A stretch of DNA of 64,000 bases from Negativibacillus massiliensis (lineage in GTDB: Bacteria; Bacillota; Clostridia; Oscillospirales; Ruminococcaceae): assembly GCF_900148495.1 (NCBI RefSeq), contig NZ_FTRU01000006.1, positions 124,001-188,000 of the forward strand, written 5' to 3'. Position 1 is the first letter of the stretch, and every line of letters starts with the position of its first letter. The translations under genes were made by a program, and so were the position numbers. The notes under the pieces were generated by a model. That model worked only from the letters and a program-made list of their open reading frames with translations, did no database searches and had not been told where the DNA came from. Below, piece by piece: positions 29,454 to 37,181 of this stretch.

Positions 29454-30020
29454 TTATTTTGCCTGAGCAATCAGGGCACGGTTTTTCCACAGATAATTGA
29501 AACCGGAAAGGAGGGTCAGCGCCAGAGAAAGAATCATCAGCGCAATATGGATGCCGGTGCACACACTCTGCATTCCAATCGACATAGTATCGATAAAGTT
29601 TGTCATCAAGAGTGCGTAGCAAATCCACACCATGGTGGTAGCGGTTTTATACTTGCCCCATTTATCTGCCGCAATGACGATGCCCTTGCCCGAAGCAATC
29701 AGTCTCAGCGAGGTGACCAGAAATTCCCTTGCCAGAATCAAAATCACAATCCATGCTGGAGCCAGTCTTAATGGGATAAAATAGATCAAGGCTGCTGTTA
29801 CCAGAATCTTGTCTGCCAGCGGGTCCATAAACTTTCCAAAGTCGGTGACCAGATTATACTTTCTTGCGATCTTTCCGTCCAGCATATCGGTAAGAGATGC
29901 CAGAACAAACACCACAAATGCCCACAAAATATGGTTAGGCAGACTGTTAAGCTCGATAAACACCATGAATACTGGAATCATCAGGATTCTTAACATGGTC
30001 AGTTTATTCGGTAAATTCAT
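29454..30020 (-). CDS. pgsA: CDP-diacylglycerol-glycerol-3-phosphate 3-phosphatidyltransferase
   Basis: 188 residues with about six membrane helices. It makes phosphatidylglycerol phosphate, first committed step to phosphatidylglycerol. The CDP-alcohol phosphotransferase motif D-x2-DG-x2-AR-x8-G-x3-D-x3-D is present at about residues 45-71 (DMLDGKIAR, then FGKFMDPLADK). It follows rimO by 13 bases at the end of an operon led by recA; the recA-pgsA linkage is frequent in Firmicutes. Phosphatidylglycerol is also the lipid donor for the Lgt encoded at 52-53 kb. Confidence 0.97.
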   Translation of the reverse strand: MNLPNKLTMLRILMIPVFMVFIELNSLPNHILWAFVVFVLASLTDMLDGKIARKYNLVTDFGKFMDPLADKILVTAALIYFIPLRLAPAWIVILILAREFLVTSLRLIASGKGIVIAADKWGKYKTATTMVWICYALLMTNFIDTMSIGMQSVCTGIHIALMILSLALTLLSGFNYLWKNRALIAQAK

Positions 30021-30033
30021 ATTAAAACCTTCT

Positions 30034-31377
30034 TTACTTTTCGTCTGGTTCGGTCTGACGTCCGATCAGGTCATATCCAACCGAGTCGAGAATCTCTACC
30101 CAGACAAAATCGCCTGGTTTCACATCTTCATATTCGCTTACGAAGCTTGTTTTGGTATCAATGTCCGGCGCATCCATATAGCTTCTGCCGACATACATCT
30201 GCTGCTCGTCATCATAGCCCTCGACCAGAACCTCCAGCTTTTTGCCGACCAGAGATTTGCCCAGTTCAAAAGCAATTCCCATCTGTTCTTCCATGACAAG
30301 GTCTGCACGATGTCTTCTTACCTCTTCATCGATCTGGTCTTCACGTTCCCCAGCCGGAGTATCTTCTTCGGTGGAATAAGCAAAGCAGCCCATACGTTCG
30401 AAACGTACCGCACGGACAAACTCAACAAGCTGTGCAAATTCTTCTTCGGTTTCTCCCGGGAAGCCTGCGATGAAGGTTGTTCTGAGCACTACGCCCGGAA
30501 CCTTGTCTCGGATTCTCTGCATCAGAGCGGTCAGCGACTCAAAGCTGCCGTTGCGGTTCATCTCACGCAGAACCTTTTCATTTGCGTGCTGGAGCGGAAG
30601 GTCGATATATTTTACTACCTTTGGTTCTCTTGCCATCACTTCCAGCAGACTGTCGGTCACACGATCCGGGTAACCGTAAAGAATACGAATCCAGTGGAAG
30701 CCGTCAATCTTGCACAGCTCGGTCAGCAGTTTATCCAGAGAATATTCCCCGTACAAATCCTGACCATATTTGGTGGTGTCCTGTGCAACGAGGTTGAGTT
30801 CTTTGACACCGCTTTCAGCGAGACCTCTTGCCTCTTCGAGGATATCTTCCATCTTTCTGGAACGGAAGCCCCCACGAATCAGCGGAATTGCACAGTAGCT
30901 GCACTTGTTGTCACAACCTTCTGCAATCTTTAAGTATGCCGAATATTTTTCGGTGCTGAGCACTCTGTCACCGTTGAGCGGCAGATCTGCCTTATCACCA
31001 AATGCGGTGACACGCTGTCCATCCAGTGCTTCCTTGACTGCTTTTGCAATCTCGGTATTTTTGCCGATACCAAGCACAACATCCGCTTCTGGAATCTCCA
31101 TAGCCAGTTCTTCGCGATAACGCTCAGCAAGACAACCGGTAACTACCAGAACCTTGACCTTACCCTGTGCTTTCAGCTGGGCAAACTCAAAGATGGTTTC
31201 AATCGACTCTTTTTTTGCGTCCTCGATAAATCCGCAGGTGTTGATGATGACAACATCACACTGCTCCGGGTCTGCACACAGTTCATAACCGTTATTTACC
31301 ATCAGGGCAAGCAGGATTTCTGCATCGACCTGATTTTTGGAACAGCCTAAGGATACCATTCCTACTTTTACTGCCAT
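30034..31377 (-). CDS. rimO: Ribosomal protein S12 methylthiotransferase
   Basis: 447 residues. A radical SAM enzyme that methylthiolates an Asp of S12. The N-terminal UPF0004 domain has cysteines in SLGCSKNQVD, INTCGF and VTGCLAERY (auxiliary iron-sulfur cluster); the radical SAM cluster is CDNKCSYCAIP (about residues 155-165); a TRAM domain closes the protein (LVGKKLEVLVEGYD to VEILDSVGYDLIG). The short SLGC start and GFRSR pattern separate it from MiaB. The S12 in this window keeps the target region. It lies between recX (29-base gap) and pgsA. Confidence 0.97.
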   Translation of the reverse strand: MAVKVGMVSLGCSKNQVDAEILLALMVNNGYELCADPEQCDVVIINTCGFIEDAKKESIETIFEFAQLKAQGKVKVLVVTGCLAERYREELAMEIPEADVVLGIGKNTEIAKAVKEALDGQRVTAFGDKADLPLNGDRVLSTEKYSAYLKIAEGCDNKCSYCAIPLIRGGFRSRKMEDILEEARGLAESGVKELNLVAQDTTKYGQDLYGEYSLDKLLTELCKIDGFHWIRILYGYPDRVTDSLLEVMAREPKVVKYIDLPLQHANEKVLREMNRNGSFESLTALMQRIRDKVPGVVLRTTFIAGFPGETEEEFAQLVEFVRAVRFERMGCFAYSTEEDTPAGEREDQIDEEVRRHRADLVMEEQMGIAFELGKSLVGKKLEVLVEGYDDEQQMYVGRSYMDAPDIDTKTSFVSEYEDVKPGDFVWVEILDSVGYDLIGRQTEPDEK

Positions 31378-31406
31378 AATTTCTTCCTTTCCAAAATTTA
31401 TGATTA

Positions 31407-32240
31407 TTATTCCTCTTCTAAAATCTCGTCTAAAACCCGTTTGATATCTCCGTAATGATAGCCCTTTCGCATGAGTCCGCGAATCGCTCTGTCCTTCCCC
31501 TTCTGCTCGCCCAGCACACTTTTGTACTTTTTGAGCAGCAAGGTTCGGATCTCTCCCTCGATGTCCCGTTCTTCCAAAGATTCCTCCTCTTCGGATTCTT
31601 CTTCGGCATCTTCCTGCATCCTGGAAAGCAAAACGCTAATCTGTGAGCGGATGTCATCCGGCTCATACCCTAAGCGCATCAGAGCAGCAAATGCCCTGCG
31701 CCGTCCTTTTTCCTCTTTGAGGGAGCAAGCATATTTTCTTTCCAGAATTTGAGCAATTGCCTGCTGCTCATCAAAATCGGAAAACTCCTCCATGACATCT
31801 TCGATATCATTTCGGTCAATTCCCCGGGCAGCAAGTTCCTGCCGGACCCTCGTCGGAGCATAATGCTTGATTGAAAACAGATCTCTTGCGCAGCGAAGCG
31901 CATAGTCTGCATCATTGATTAGTCCCAGCTCTTCCAAACGGTCGAGCACATCCTCCACACAGTCTTCGGAAAAATCCCGTGCCAGACGCTCGCCCAGCTG
32001 TTTTCGGGTAAAGGACTTGTAAGACAAAAGTGAAAACGCCTTTTCCCTTGCTTTTTGGTACTGGGTTTCGCTTTTGAGCTGTTCATACTGCGCAGGAGTA
32101 AACTTTTGCCCGACCTTCAGCTTGTGCCGGAGCAAGGTTTCTTCATCCACCGAGAAATCAAAAGTATCATCAAAAAAGACAGCCATCCGGCCCTGTCGGG
32201 TTTCCTTCAGGGCCGTGATGGTTTTAAAATTGGGCTGCAT
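31407..32240 (-). CDS. recX: RecX-family recombination regulator with duplicated module
   Basis: 277 residues, longer than most RecX proteins (150-220). An N-terminal extension (1-60) is followed by three-helix RecX modules beginning AREKAFSLLSYKSFTRKQLGERL and GLINDADYALRCARDL. The C-terminal module appears twice: KYACSLKEEKGRRRAFAALM and KYKSVLGEQKGKDRAIRGLM, joined by an acidic linker (EEESEEEESLEERD, about 222-235). RecX normally binds the RecA filament and inhibits it. Its ATG shares a base with the recA stop (TAATG), so translation is coupled. Note the duplication before assuming standard activity. Confidence 0.93.
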   Translation of the reverse strand: MQPNFKTITALKETRQGRMAVFFDDTFDFSVDEETLLRHKLKVGQKFTPAQYEQLKSETQYQKAREKAFSLLSYKSFTRKQLGERLARDFSEDCVEDVLDRLEELGLINDADYALRCARDLFSIKHYAPTRVRQELAARGIDRNDIEDVMEEFSDFDEQQAIAQILERKYACSLKEEKGRRRAFAALMRLGYEPDDIRSQISVLLSRMQEDAEEESEEEESLEERDIEGEIRTLLLKKYKSVLGEQKGKDRAIRGLMRKGYHYGDIKRVLDEILEEE

Positions 32241-33439
32241 TATTTATCGTCTGCTTCAATGTCGATGATCTTGCTGGAAGAACTTCTCTGTCCACCGAAA
32301 TCCTCATCGAGATCCGGCATGCTGCTGACTGGAGCTTCATCATCCATCGGCATTTCGTCACGATCCACCAGTGCTGCTGTTGGAGCAGAGGTGTCTGTAT
32401 CTGCATCCTCTTTGCCCTTCTTCTTTGCTCCACCTTTGGACATGGACAGCAGTTTGTCCTTCTGTGCCATAACTTCCTGTGCGATCTTCTCACAGAATTC
32501 CGGATTATCTTTCAGGTACTGTTTTACCTTATCTCTTCCCTGACCGATACGGTTGTCCTGATAGCTGTACCAAGAACCGGATTTCTTGATGATATCCAGT
32601 TTCACTGCAAGGTCGATAACCTCGCCCTCACGGGAGATACCTTCGCCGTACATGATATCGAACTCTGCTTCTCTAAACGGAGGAGCAACCTTGTTCTTAA
32701 CGATCTTAACCTTGGTCAGGTTACCGATAACATCGCTACCCTCTTTGATTGGATCTTTCTTGCGAATATCCATGCGGACAGAGGAATAGAATTTGAGCGC
32801 ACGTCCGCCCGGGGTAGTTTCTGGATTTCCGTACATAACGCCGATCTTTTCACGCAGCTGGTTGATAAAGATGCAGACTGCGTTGGATTTGGAGATAGCG
32901 CCGGTGAGCTTTCTGAGAGCCTGAGACATCAGTCTTGCCTGCAAGCCAACAAAGGAATCGCCCATCTCGCCTTCGATTTCCGCCTTGGTAGTCATCGCTG
33001 CAACCGAGTCGACAACGACTACATCGATAGCACCGGAACGAACCAGTGCTTCACAGATTTCCAGTGCCTGTTCACCGGTATCTGGCTGGGAAACCAGCAG
33101 GGAGTCAATATCAACACCGAGAGCCTGTGCATAAACTGGGTCAAGTGCATGCTCAACGTCGATGAATACAGCCTCGCCGCCCATCTTCTGTGCTTCGGCA
33201 ACGATGTGCAGGGCAACGGTAGTTTTACCAGAACTTTCTGGTCCATAGATTTCGATGATTCTTCCGCGCGGAACGCCGCCGATACCGAGTGCGATATCCA
33301 GCGAAAGAGAACCGGTCGGAATTGCTTCTACATTCAGGGATGAATTTTGACCAAGCTTCATAACAGCGCCTTTACCGAACTGTTTTTCGATCTGTGCAAG
33401 GGCTGTTTGAAGGGCCTTTTCTTTTTCGGATTCTGCCAT
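32240..33439 (-). CDS. recA: RecA recombinase
   Basis: 399 residues. It forms filaments on single-stranded DNA for homologous recombination and SOS signalling. Walker A GPESSGKT is at about residues 66-73, Walker [11 protein letters not shown] near 140, and the L2 loop [30 protein letters not shown] is intact. The core ends near residue 330; the C-terminal 65 residues are an unusually long acidic and Ser/Asp-rich tail ([22 protein letters not shown]). GGAGGACAAT precedes the ATG. The promoter at 33500-33528 has no recognisable LexA box. Confidence 0.99.
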   Translation of the reverse strand: MAESEKEKALQTALAQIEKQFGKGAVMKLGQNSSLNVEAIPTGSLSLDIALGIGGVPRGRIIEIYGPESSGKTTVALHIVAEAQKMGGEAVFIDVEHALDPVYAQALGVDIDSLLVSQPDTGEQALEICEALVRSGAIDVVVVDSVAAMTTKAEIEGEMGDSFVGLQARLMSQALRKLTGAISKSNAVCIFINQLREKIGVMYGNPETTPGGRALKFYSSVRMDIRKKDPIKEGSDVIGNLTKVKIVKNKVAPPFREAEFDIMYGEGISREGEVIDLAVKLDIIKKSGSWYSYQDNRIGQGRDKVKQYLKDNPEFCEKIAQEVMAQKDKLLSMSKGGAKKKGKEDADTDTSAPTAALVDRDEMPMDDEAPVSSMPDLDEDFGGQRSSSSKIIDIEADDK

Positions 33440-33499
33440 ATTGTCCTCCTGTTCTTATTAAAACCATTGTGTGGATATTTACTATTTGAGCTTCTTCTT

Positions 33500-33528
33500 A
33501 TTATATTATATCACACCATAAAAATCAA
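33500..33528 (-). promoter_or_regulatory. recA promoter
   Basis: Minus strand -35 TTGATT (33523-33528), 17 bp, -10 TATAAT (33500-33505). No GAAC-N4-GTTC type LexA box is visible within 150 bases. Confidence 0.75.
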
Positions 33529-33529
33529 C

Positions 33530-33565
33530 GGAGCTGCTTTCTCTTTGTAAAAGAAAAGCAGCTCC
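33530..33565 (-). terminator. Probable terminator of the small RHH gene
   Basis: GGAGCTGCTTT (33530-33540) pairs with AAAGCAGCTCC (33555-33565). T-rich sequence follows on both strands (GCCTTTTT plus, GTTGATTTTTA minus). It lies between the RHH stop and the recA -35 box. Confidence 0.6.
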
Positions 33566-33596
33566 GCCTTTTTGATACAGGATATCATGACCCTGT

Positions 33597-33761
33597 CTAC
33601 TCCGTTTGTTTTAACTTCTCCTCCTGCTCATTTTGTTTCGACAAAACAGATTGCAACAGCATTTCGACAGCCTGCGTTCTTGTGATTTGTCTGCTTTCTG
33701 CAAACCGGTCAATTCTTTCCAACAATGTTTTCTTCATCCTAACAGAAATCTGCTTTTTCAT
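33597..33761 (-). CDS. Small ribbon-helix-helix DNA-binding protein
   Basis: 54 residues, too short for common gene-finding limits. The sequence MKKQISVRMKKTLLERIDRF and then TRTQAVEMLLQSVL has the beta strand (KQISVRM), helix A, turn and helix B pattern of CopG/Arc-type RHH regulators, which act as dimers on short palindromes. GGAG lies seven bases before the ATG, and a TTGAAT-17-TATAAT promoter with a palindrome filling its spacer lies 47 bases upstream, suggesting autorepression. It is divergent from the XRE regulator at 33919. No toxin gene adjoins it, so an antitoxin role is not supported. Confidence 0.85.
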   Translation of the reverse strand: MKKQISVRMKKTLLERIDRFAESRQITRTQAVEMLLQSVLSKQNEQEEKLKQTE

Positions 33762-33807
33762 TTTTTACTCCTTCACAAATGTTAATACTCATTTAAAATG
33801 CATTTAC

Positions 33808-33847
33808 ATTATAAGCGAATTTTATATTCGATTCAAGTGTAATTACA
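33808..33847 (-). promoter_or_regulatory. Promoter and operators of the RHH gene
   Basis: Minus strand -35 TTGAAT (33831-33836), 17 bp, -10 TATAAT (33808-33813). The spacer is an inverted repeat, CGAAT-N5-ATTCG (33816-33830), and a perfect palindrome TGTAATTACA (33838-33847) abuts the -35. This is the divergent control region shared with the XRE gene. Confidence 0.75.
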
Positions 33848-33918
33848 TTTTTAATTTGTTCTTTTTTTGCTTATCCTTTTCTATTCTTGAGATAACATTA
33901 TGACAAGGAGGTTCAAAA

Positions 33919-34254
33919 ATGGCGATTGACTATCAACTTTTGGGGAAAAGGGTACTTCAACTTCGTAAAGAAAAGGGCTGGTCGCAGGAACGTCTGGCAG
34001 AAAAATCAGGTATTTCAAACAATTATGTTTCCAATATTGAAAACTGCTACTCCATTCCCAGTTTGGAAACACTGATGAAACTTTGTGATGCTTTTCAAAT
34101 CACACCTAATGATTTATTACTGGGTGTTTCTCAGGAAAATAAATCCTATCTAAATCGGGATATCGCAGAACTTCTTGAACAATGTTCTGCTCAGGAGAAG
34201 AAATATATTTATAAAATTATAAAGGTGTTTCTATCCGAACATCCAGAGGTATAA
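33919..34254 (+). CDS. XRE family transcriptional regulator
   Basis: 111 residues. The N-terminal helix-turn-helix (about residues 8-62) reads LGKRVLQLRKEKGWSQERLAEKSGISNNYVSNIENCYSIPSLETLMKLCDAF, a standard Cro/C1-type domain. The C-terminal 45 residues form a helical dimerisation tail. AAGGAGG lies 8 bases before the ATG. It is divergent from the RHH gene and followed by its own terminator; A+T content is above that of neighbouring operons, consistent with an accessory cassette. No restriction, toxin or phage gene adjoins, so its targets are unknown; regulation of the RHH gene is inferred from arrangement only. Confidence 0.92.
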   Translation: MAIDYQLLGKRVLQLRKEKGWSQERLAEKSGISNNYVSNIENCYSIPSLETLMKLCDAFQITPNDLLLGVSQENKSYLNRDIAELLEQCSAQEKKYIYKIIKVFLSEHPEV

Positions 34255-34255
34255 A

Positions 34256-34289
34256 AAAGAGCTGACCTTCTTGGTCAGCTCTTTTTCTT
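34256..34289 (+). terminator. XRE gene terminator
   Basis: AAAGAGCTGACC/GGTCAGCTCTTT with a five-base loop followed by TTTTTC, directly after the stop. Confidence 0.9.
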
Positions 34290-34309
34290 ATCTTCAGTTT
34301 TCTTTTAAC

Positions 34310-34654
34310 TACCCGTCTTTGCGCCGTAGGCGAAATGGGTGCAGGCTCAGCCTGCCGAAAACTTCCCACTGGGAACTTTTCGGGGTCAGTCTGTTCGATT
34401 CGGTAGTTTGTGAAAACCCTTTTTATCGCAAAGGGTTTTCACACTTTCCTAAATGCTCCTGACGATAAAGATTCCGCCTTCTGCGGAAGGCAGCCAAAGG
34501 CTTCGCCTCTGGACACCACCACCTTTTGAAAAAGGTGGACGAAAACTTTTATTTTTCCCAAACGAGCGAGTGTGTTAACACGAGCGATCGCCGTGTATGG
34601 AAACTTTCATTTCACACAAAACCAAAGCGCGAAACAGTGTGCAGATTCAATCTG
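34310..34654. repeat. Structured intergenic repeat, copy 1
   Basis: No credible gene. A module at 34472-34556 (hairpins TTCCGC/GCGGAA and GGCTTCGCC, the block CTCTGGACACCAC, a CCACC/GGTGG hairpin, then AAAACTTTTATTTTT) recurs at 35253-35342. GTGCAGGCTCAGCCTGCC at 34339-34356 recurs at 35426-35443. The part 34541-34640 recurs inverted at 51160-51262. The copy also contains hairpins GAAAACCCTTT/AAAGGGTTTTC (about 34413-34441) and GCAGATTCAATCTGC next to the stop of the UPF0340 gene. Confidence 0.75.
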
Positions 34655-35209
34655 CTAAGCTTCTGGATATTCGGCTCTCGGACCACCGATAAGCTTCGGA
34701 CGGCTGCGAACAAAGGTTACATGCGCGCCGCCGATTTCCTTGAGATCCAGTCGAACCGGAATCTGTACGTGCTTGATGTGCTGTCCGATAAAGGTATCGC
34801 CGATATCCATGCCGGCTTTTGCAACTACATGTTCAACCATAACCGGATCTTCTGCTCTTGCATAAGCCGCTACCGAGCAGGCACCACCCGCATGAAGAGC
34901 TGGTTTTACGGTGACAATTTCAAAATTGTATTTTTCTGCTGCTTCTCTTTCGATCACGAGCGAACGGTTGATGTGTTCGCAGCCCTGAACGGCAAGGTAG
35001 ATTCCCTTTTCTTTCAGGATTGGCAGAATCGCATCAATAACAGCTTCGCCGACTTCCTTGCTGGAAGCCTTACCGATATGTCCGCCGCAGATTTCGCTGG
35101 AGCTGCATCCCAGTACAAAGACATCGCCCGCTTTTAAGTTTGCCACCTTCAGCAGTTCTTCAGTGACGTGTGCCACCTGTTGTTTGATAAGCTGTAAATC
35201 AAGTTCCAT
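34655..35209 (-). CDS. UPF0340 / TIGR01440 family protein (YwlG-like)
   Basis: 184 residues. Motifs [20 protein letters not shown] (about residues 31-50), [16 protein letters not shown] and [21 protein letters not shown] match the UPF0340 family of unknown function, widespread in Firmicutes. AGGAG precedes the ATG at 35209, three codons into the longest frame. It is flanked on both sides by copies of the structured repeat, and its stop adjoins copy 1. It lies downstream of serS, separated by copy 2. I see no catalytic signature beyond conserved Cys and His residues. Confidence 0.93.
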   Translation of the reverse strand: MELDLQLIKQQVAHVTEELLKVANLKAGDVFVLGCSSSEICGGHIGKASSKEVGEAVIDAILPILKEKGIYLAVQGCEHINRSLVIEREAAEKYNFEIVTVKPALHAGGACSVAAYARAEDPVMVEHVVAKAGMDIGDTFIGQHIKHVQIPVRLDLKEIGGAHVTFVRSRPKLIGGPRAEYPEA

Positions 35210-35249
35210 GATAAGCAACTCCTTTCTTTGTATGATTTTATTGTTTTAG

Positions 35250-35442
35250 GTATTCCGCACTCTGCGGAAGGCGACCAAAGGCTTCGCCTCTGGACACCAC
35301 AAACTTTTGTGTACAAAAGCTCGACCAAAAACTTTTGTTTTTGCTGCAGCGAGCGCAGTCGGAGACAAGCGACCTGCGCGAGAGCGAGGCTCTTCAGCTT
35401 GCACTTAACCGACAACGCGAACCGCGTGCAGGCTCAGCCTGC
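35250..35442. repeat. Structured intergenic repeat, copy 2
   Basis: Lies between the serS stop and the UPF0340 ribosome binding site. Module 35253-35342 matches copy 1: TTCCGC/GCGGAA hairpin with different loop bases, GGCTTCGCCTCTGGACACCAC, a different hairpin (CTTTTGTGTACAAAAG), then AAAAACTTTTGTTTTT. GTGCAGGCTCAGCCTGCC (35426-35443) ends on the first base of the serS stop codon. Between them is a GC-rich inverted-repeat tract (GAGCGCAG to CTGCGCGAGAGCGAGGCTC). Confidence 0.72.
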
Positions 35443-36729
35443 CTATGGACGGATAACGTCTTTGCCGCCCATGTACATTCTCAGAGGCTCTGGAATGCGA
35501 ACAGAACCGTCATCGTTGAGGTTGTTTTCCAGGAATGCAATCAGCATACGAGGAGGTGCAACAACGGTGTTGTTGAGGGTGTGCGGCAGATAGGTCTGTT
35601 TTGTTTCCTTGTTCTTAACGCGGATTCCCAGTCTGCGTGCCTGTGCATCACCCAGATTGGAGCAGCTGCCAACCTCAAAGTATTTCTGCTGACGTGGGCT
35701 CCATGCTTCTACGTCAAGGCTCTTAACCTTCAGGTCAGCGAGGTCGCCGGAGCAACATTCCAGAGTACGAACTGGAATATCCAGAGAACGGAAGAAGTCA
35801 ACAGTGTTGGTCCACAGTTTCTTGAACCATTCCATGCTTTCCTCTGGTTTGCAGACAACGATCATTTCCTGTTTCTCGAACTGATGGATGCGGTAAACGC
35901 CTCTTTCTTCGATGCCATGTGCACCAACTTCTTTTCTGAAGCATGGGGAATAGCTGGTCAGAGTCTGTGGGAGCTGGGATTCATCAAGGATAGTGTCGAT
36001 AAATTTACCGATCATGGAATGTTCGCTGGTACCGATCAGGTACAGGTCTTCGCCCTCGATCTTGTACATCATGTTTTCCATCTCAGCAAAGCTCATAACG
36101 CCATTTACAACGCTGGAACGGATCATGAATGGAGGAACATAATAGGTGAAACCTCTGTCGATCATAAAGTCTCTTGCATAGGACAGGATTGCAGAGTGCA
36201 GTCTTGCAATATCGCCGCACAGATAGTAGAATCCGTTGCCGCTTGTTCTTCTTGCACTGTCAAGGTCAATGCCATGCAGACGTTCCATAATATCAACATG
36301 ATATGGAATTTCATAATCCGGAACAACTGGTTCGCCAAAACGTTCTACCTCAACGTTCTCGCTGTCGTCCTTACCGATCGGAACAGACTCGTCGATGATG
36401 TTTGGAATAACCATCATACGTTTTTTGATTTCTTCGGTGAGCTGTTCTTCTTTTACTTCCAGATCAGCCAGCTCCTGAGCCATTGCAGTTACCTGTGCTT
36501 TTACCTGTTCTGCTTCTTCTTTCTGGCCTTTTGCCATCAGTCCGCCGATCTGTTTGGACAGGGTGTTTCTCTGACCGCGCAGATAGTCACCTCTGGATTT
36601 TGCATCGCGGAACTGGGTGTCCAGCTCCAGAACTTCGTCAACCAGAACCAGTTTTTCGTCTTGGAATTTCTTTTTAATATTTTCTTTGACAAGGTCAGGA
36701 TTTGCTCTGACCAGTTTGATATCCAGCAT
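35443..36729 (-). CDS. serS: Seryl-tRNA synthetase
   Basis: 428 residues, class II synthetase. An N-terminal antiparallel coiled coil (about residues 28-100) binds the long variable arm of tRNA-Ser. Class II motifs 2 and 3 are visible: CFRKEVGAHGIEERGVYRIHQFEKQEM and GSCSNLGDAQARRLGIR to HTLNNTVVAPPRMLIAFLENN. The longest frame begins at 36759; the ATG at 36729, eight bases after AGGAGG, matches family members (MLDIKLVRANPD). Expression is under a T-box leader. The stop is fused to repeat copy 2, and no simple terminator was seen. Confidence 0.98.
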   Translation of the reverse strand: MLDIKLVRANPDLVKENIKKKFQDEKLVLVDEVLELDTQFRDAKSRGDYLRGQRNTLSKQIGGLMAKGQKEEAEQVKAQVTAMAQELADLEVKEEQLTEEIKKRMMVIPNIIDESVPIGKDDSENVEVERFGEPVVPDYEIPYHVDIMERLHGIDLDSARRTSGNGFYYLCGDIARLHSAILSYARDFMIDRGFTYYVPPFMIRSSVVNGVMSFAEMENMMYKIEGEDLYLIGTSEHSMIGKFIDTILDESQLPQTLTSYSPCFRKEVGAHGIEERGVYRIHQFEKQEMIVVCKPEESMEWFKKLWTNTVDFFRSLDIPVRTLECCSGDLADLKVKSLDVEAWSPRQQKYFEVGSCSNLGDAQARRLGIRVKNKETKQTYLPHTLNNTVVAPPRMLIAFLENNLNDDGSVRIPEPLRMYMGGKDVIRP

Positions 36730-36774
36730 GCTGATATCCTCCTTACCAAAATACAACAAATTTTATGTGGAAAA

Positions 36775-37020
36775 TAAAAAAACCTCCCGTCCACCCATGG
36801 GACGAAAGGAACTTTTCCGTGTTGCCACCCAAATTGCAGAAAAATTTTCTGCCTCTTTCTTGGCGCGTTACAGGGCGCCACCCCTTAGCTCATCGCTAAA
36901 CGCTCCGGAAGCGGAAATCATCGCCCTGTTTACCGGCTTGCACCTTCCGCCGGCTCTCTGCAAAACGATCAGACGATCATCTTTTCCATCACTGCGCTTT
37001 GTGGTTGTTCTGTTGTTTCC
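36775..37020 (-). promoter_or_regulatory. T-box leader of serS (tRNA-Ser specific)
   Basis: Minus strand T-box core GGGTGGCAACACGG at about 36818-36831. Stem I carries the AGAGA motif near 36957 and a specifier region reading GATT-TCC-GC near 36915, TCC being a Ser codon. A terminator hairpin built on CGTCC/GGACG with seven T lies at 36776-36808. Confidence 0.88.
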
Positions 37021-37026
37021 AAGGAT

Positions 37027-37056
37027 ATTATATACCCCGTTTGCCTTTTTTGTAAA
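37027..37056 (-). promoter_or_regulatory. serS promoter
   Basis: Minus strand -35 TTTACA (37051-37056), 18 bp, -10 TATAAT (37027-37032), just upstream of the T-box leader. Confidence 0.75.
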
Positions 37057-37098
37057 GTCCCTTTTGTATAAACCACCGTAAAATTCATGATTCTGACG

Positions 37099-37137
37099 AG
37101 AAAAAGACCTGCCTTTCCCGAAAAAAGCAGGTCTTTT
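37099..37137 (-). terminator. Terminator of the membrane-anchored extracellular protein gene
   Basis: AAAAGACCTGC/GCAGGTCTTTT stem and loop with a T run on the minus strand, about 45 bases past the stop at 37182. Confidence 0.85.
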
Positions 37138-37181
37138 GTTGCTTTTATTCTTTTGTTTTAGATTTTTGCTGCTTACAAAAT

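Noticed and set aside
33440-33600. LexA (SOS) box upstream of recA
   Set aside because: No GAAC-N4-GTTC or related palindrome found near the promoter.
34310-34654. Insertion sequence flanking the UPF0340 gene
   Set aside because: The flanking similarity lacks terminal inverted repeats and any transposase; it fits a non-coding structured repeat better.
34526-35137. 203-residue plus-strand reading frame
   Set aside because: Antisense to the UPF0340 gene and starts within the repeat.
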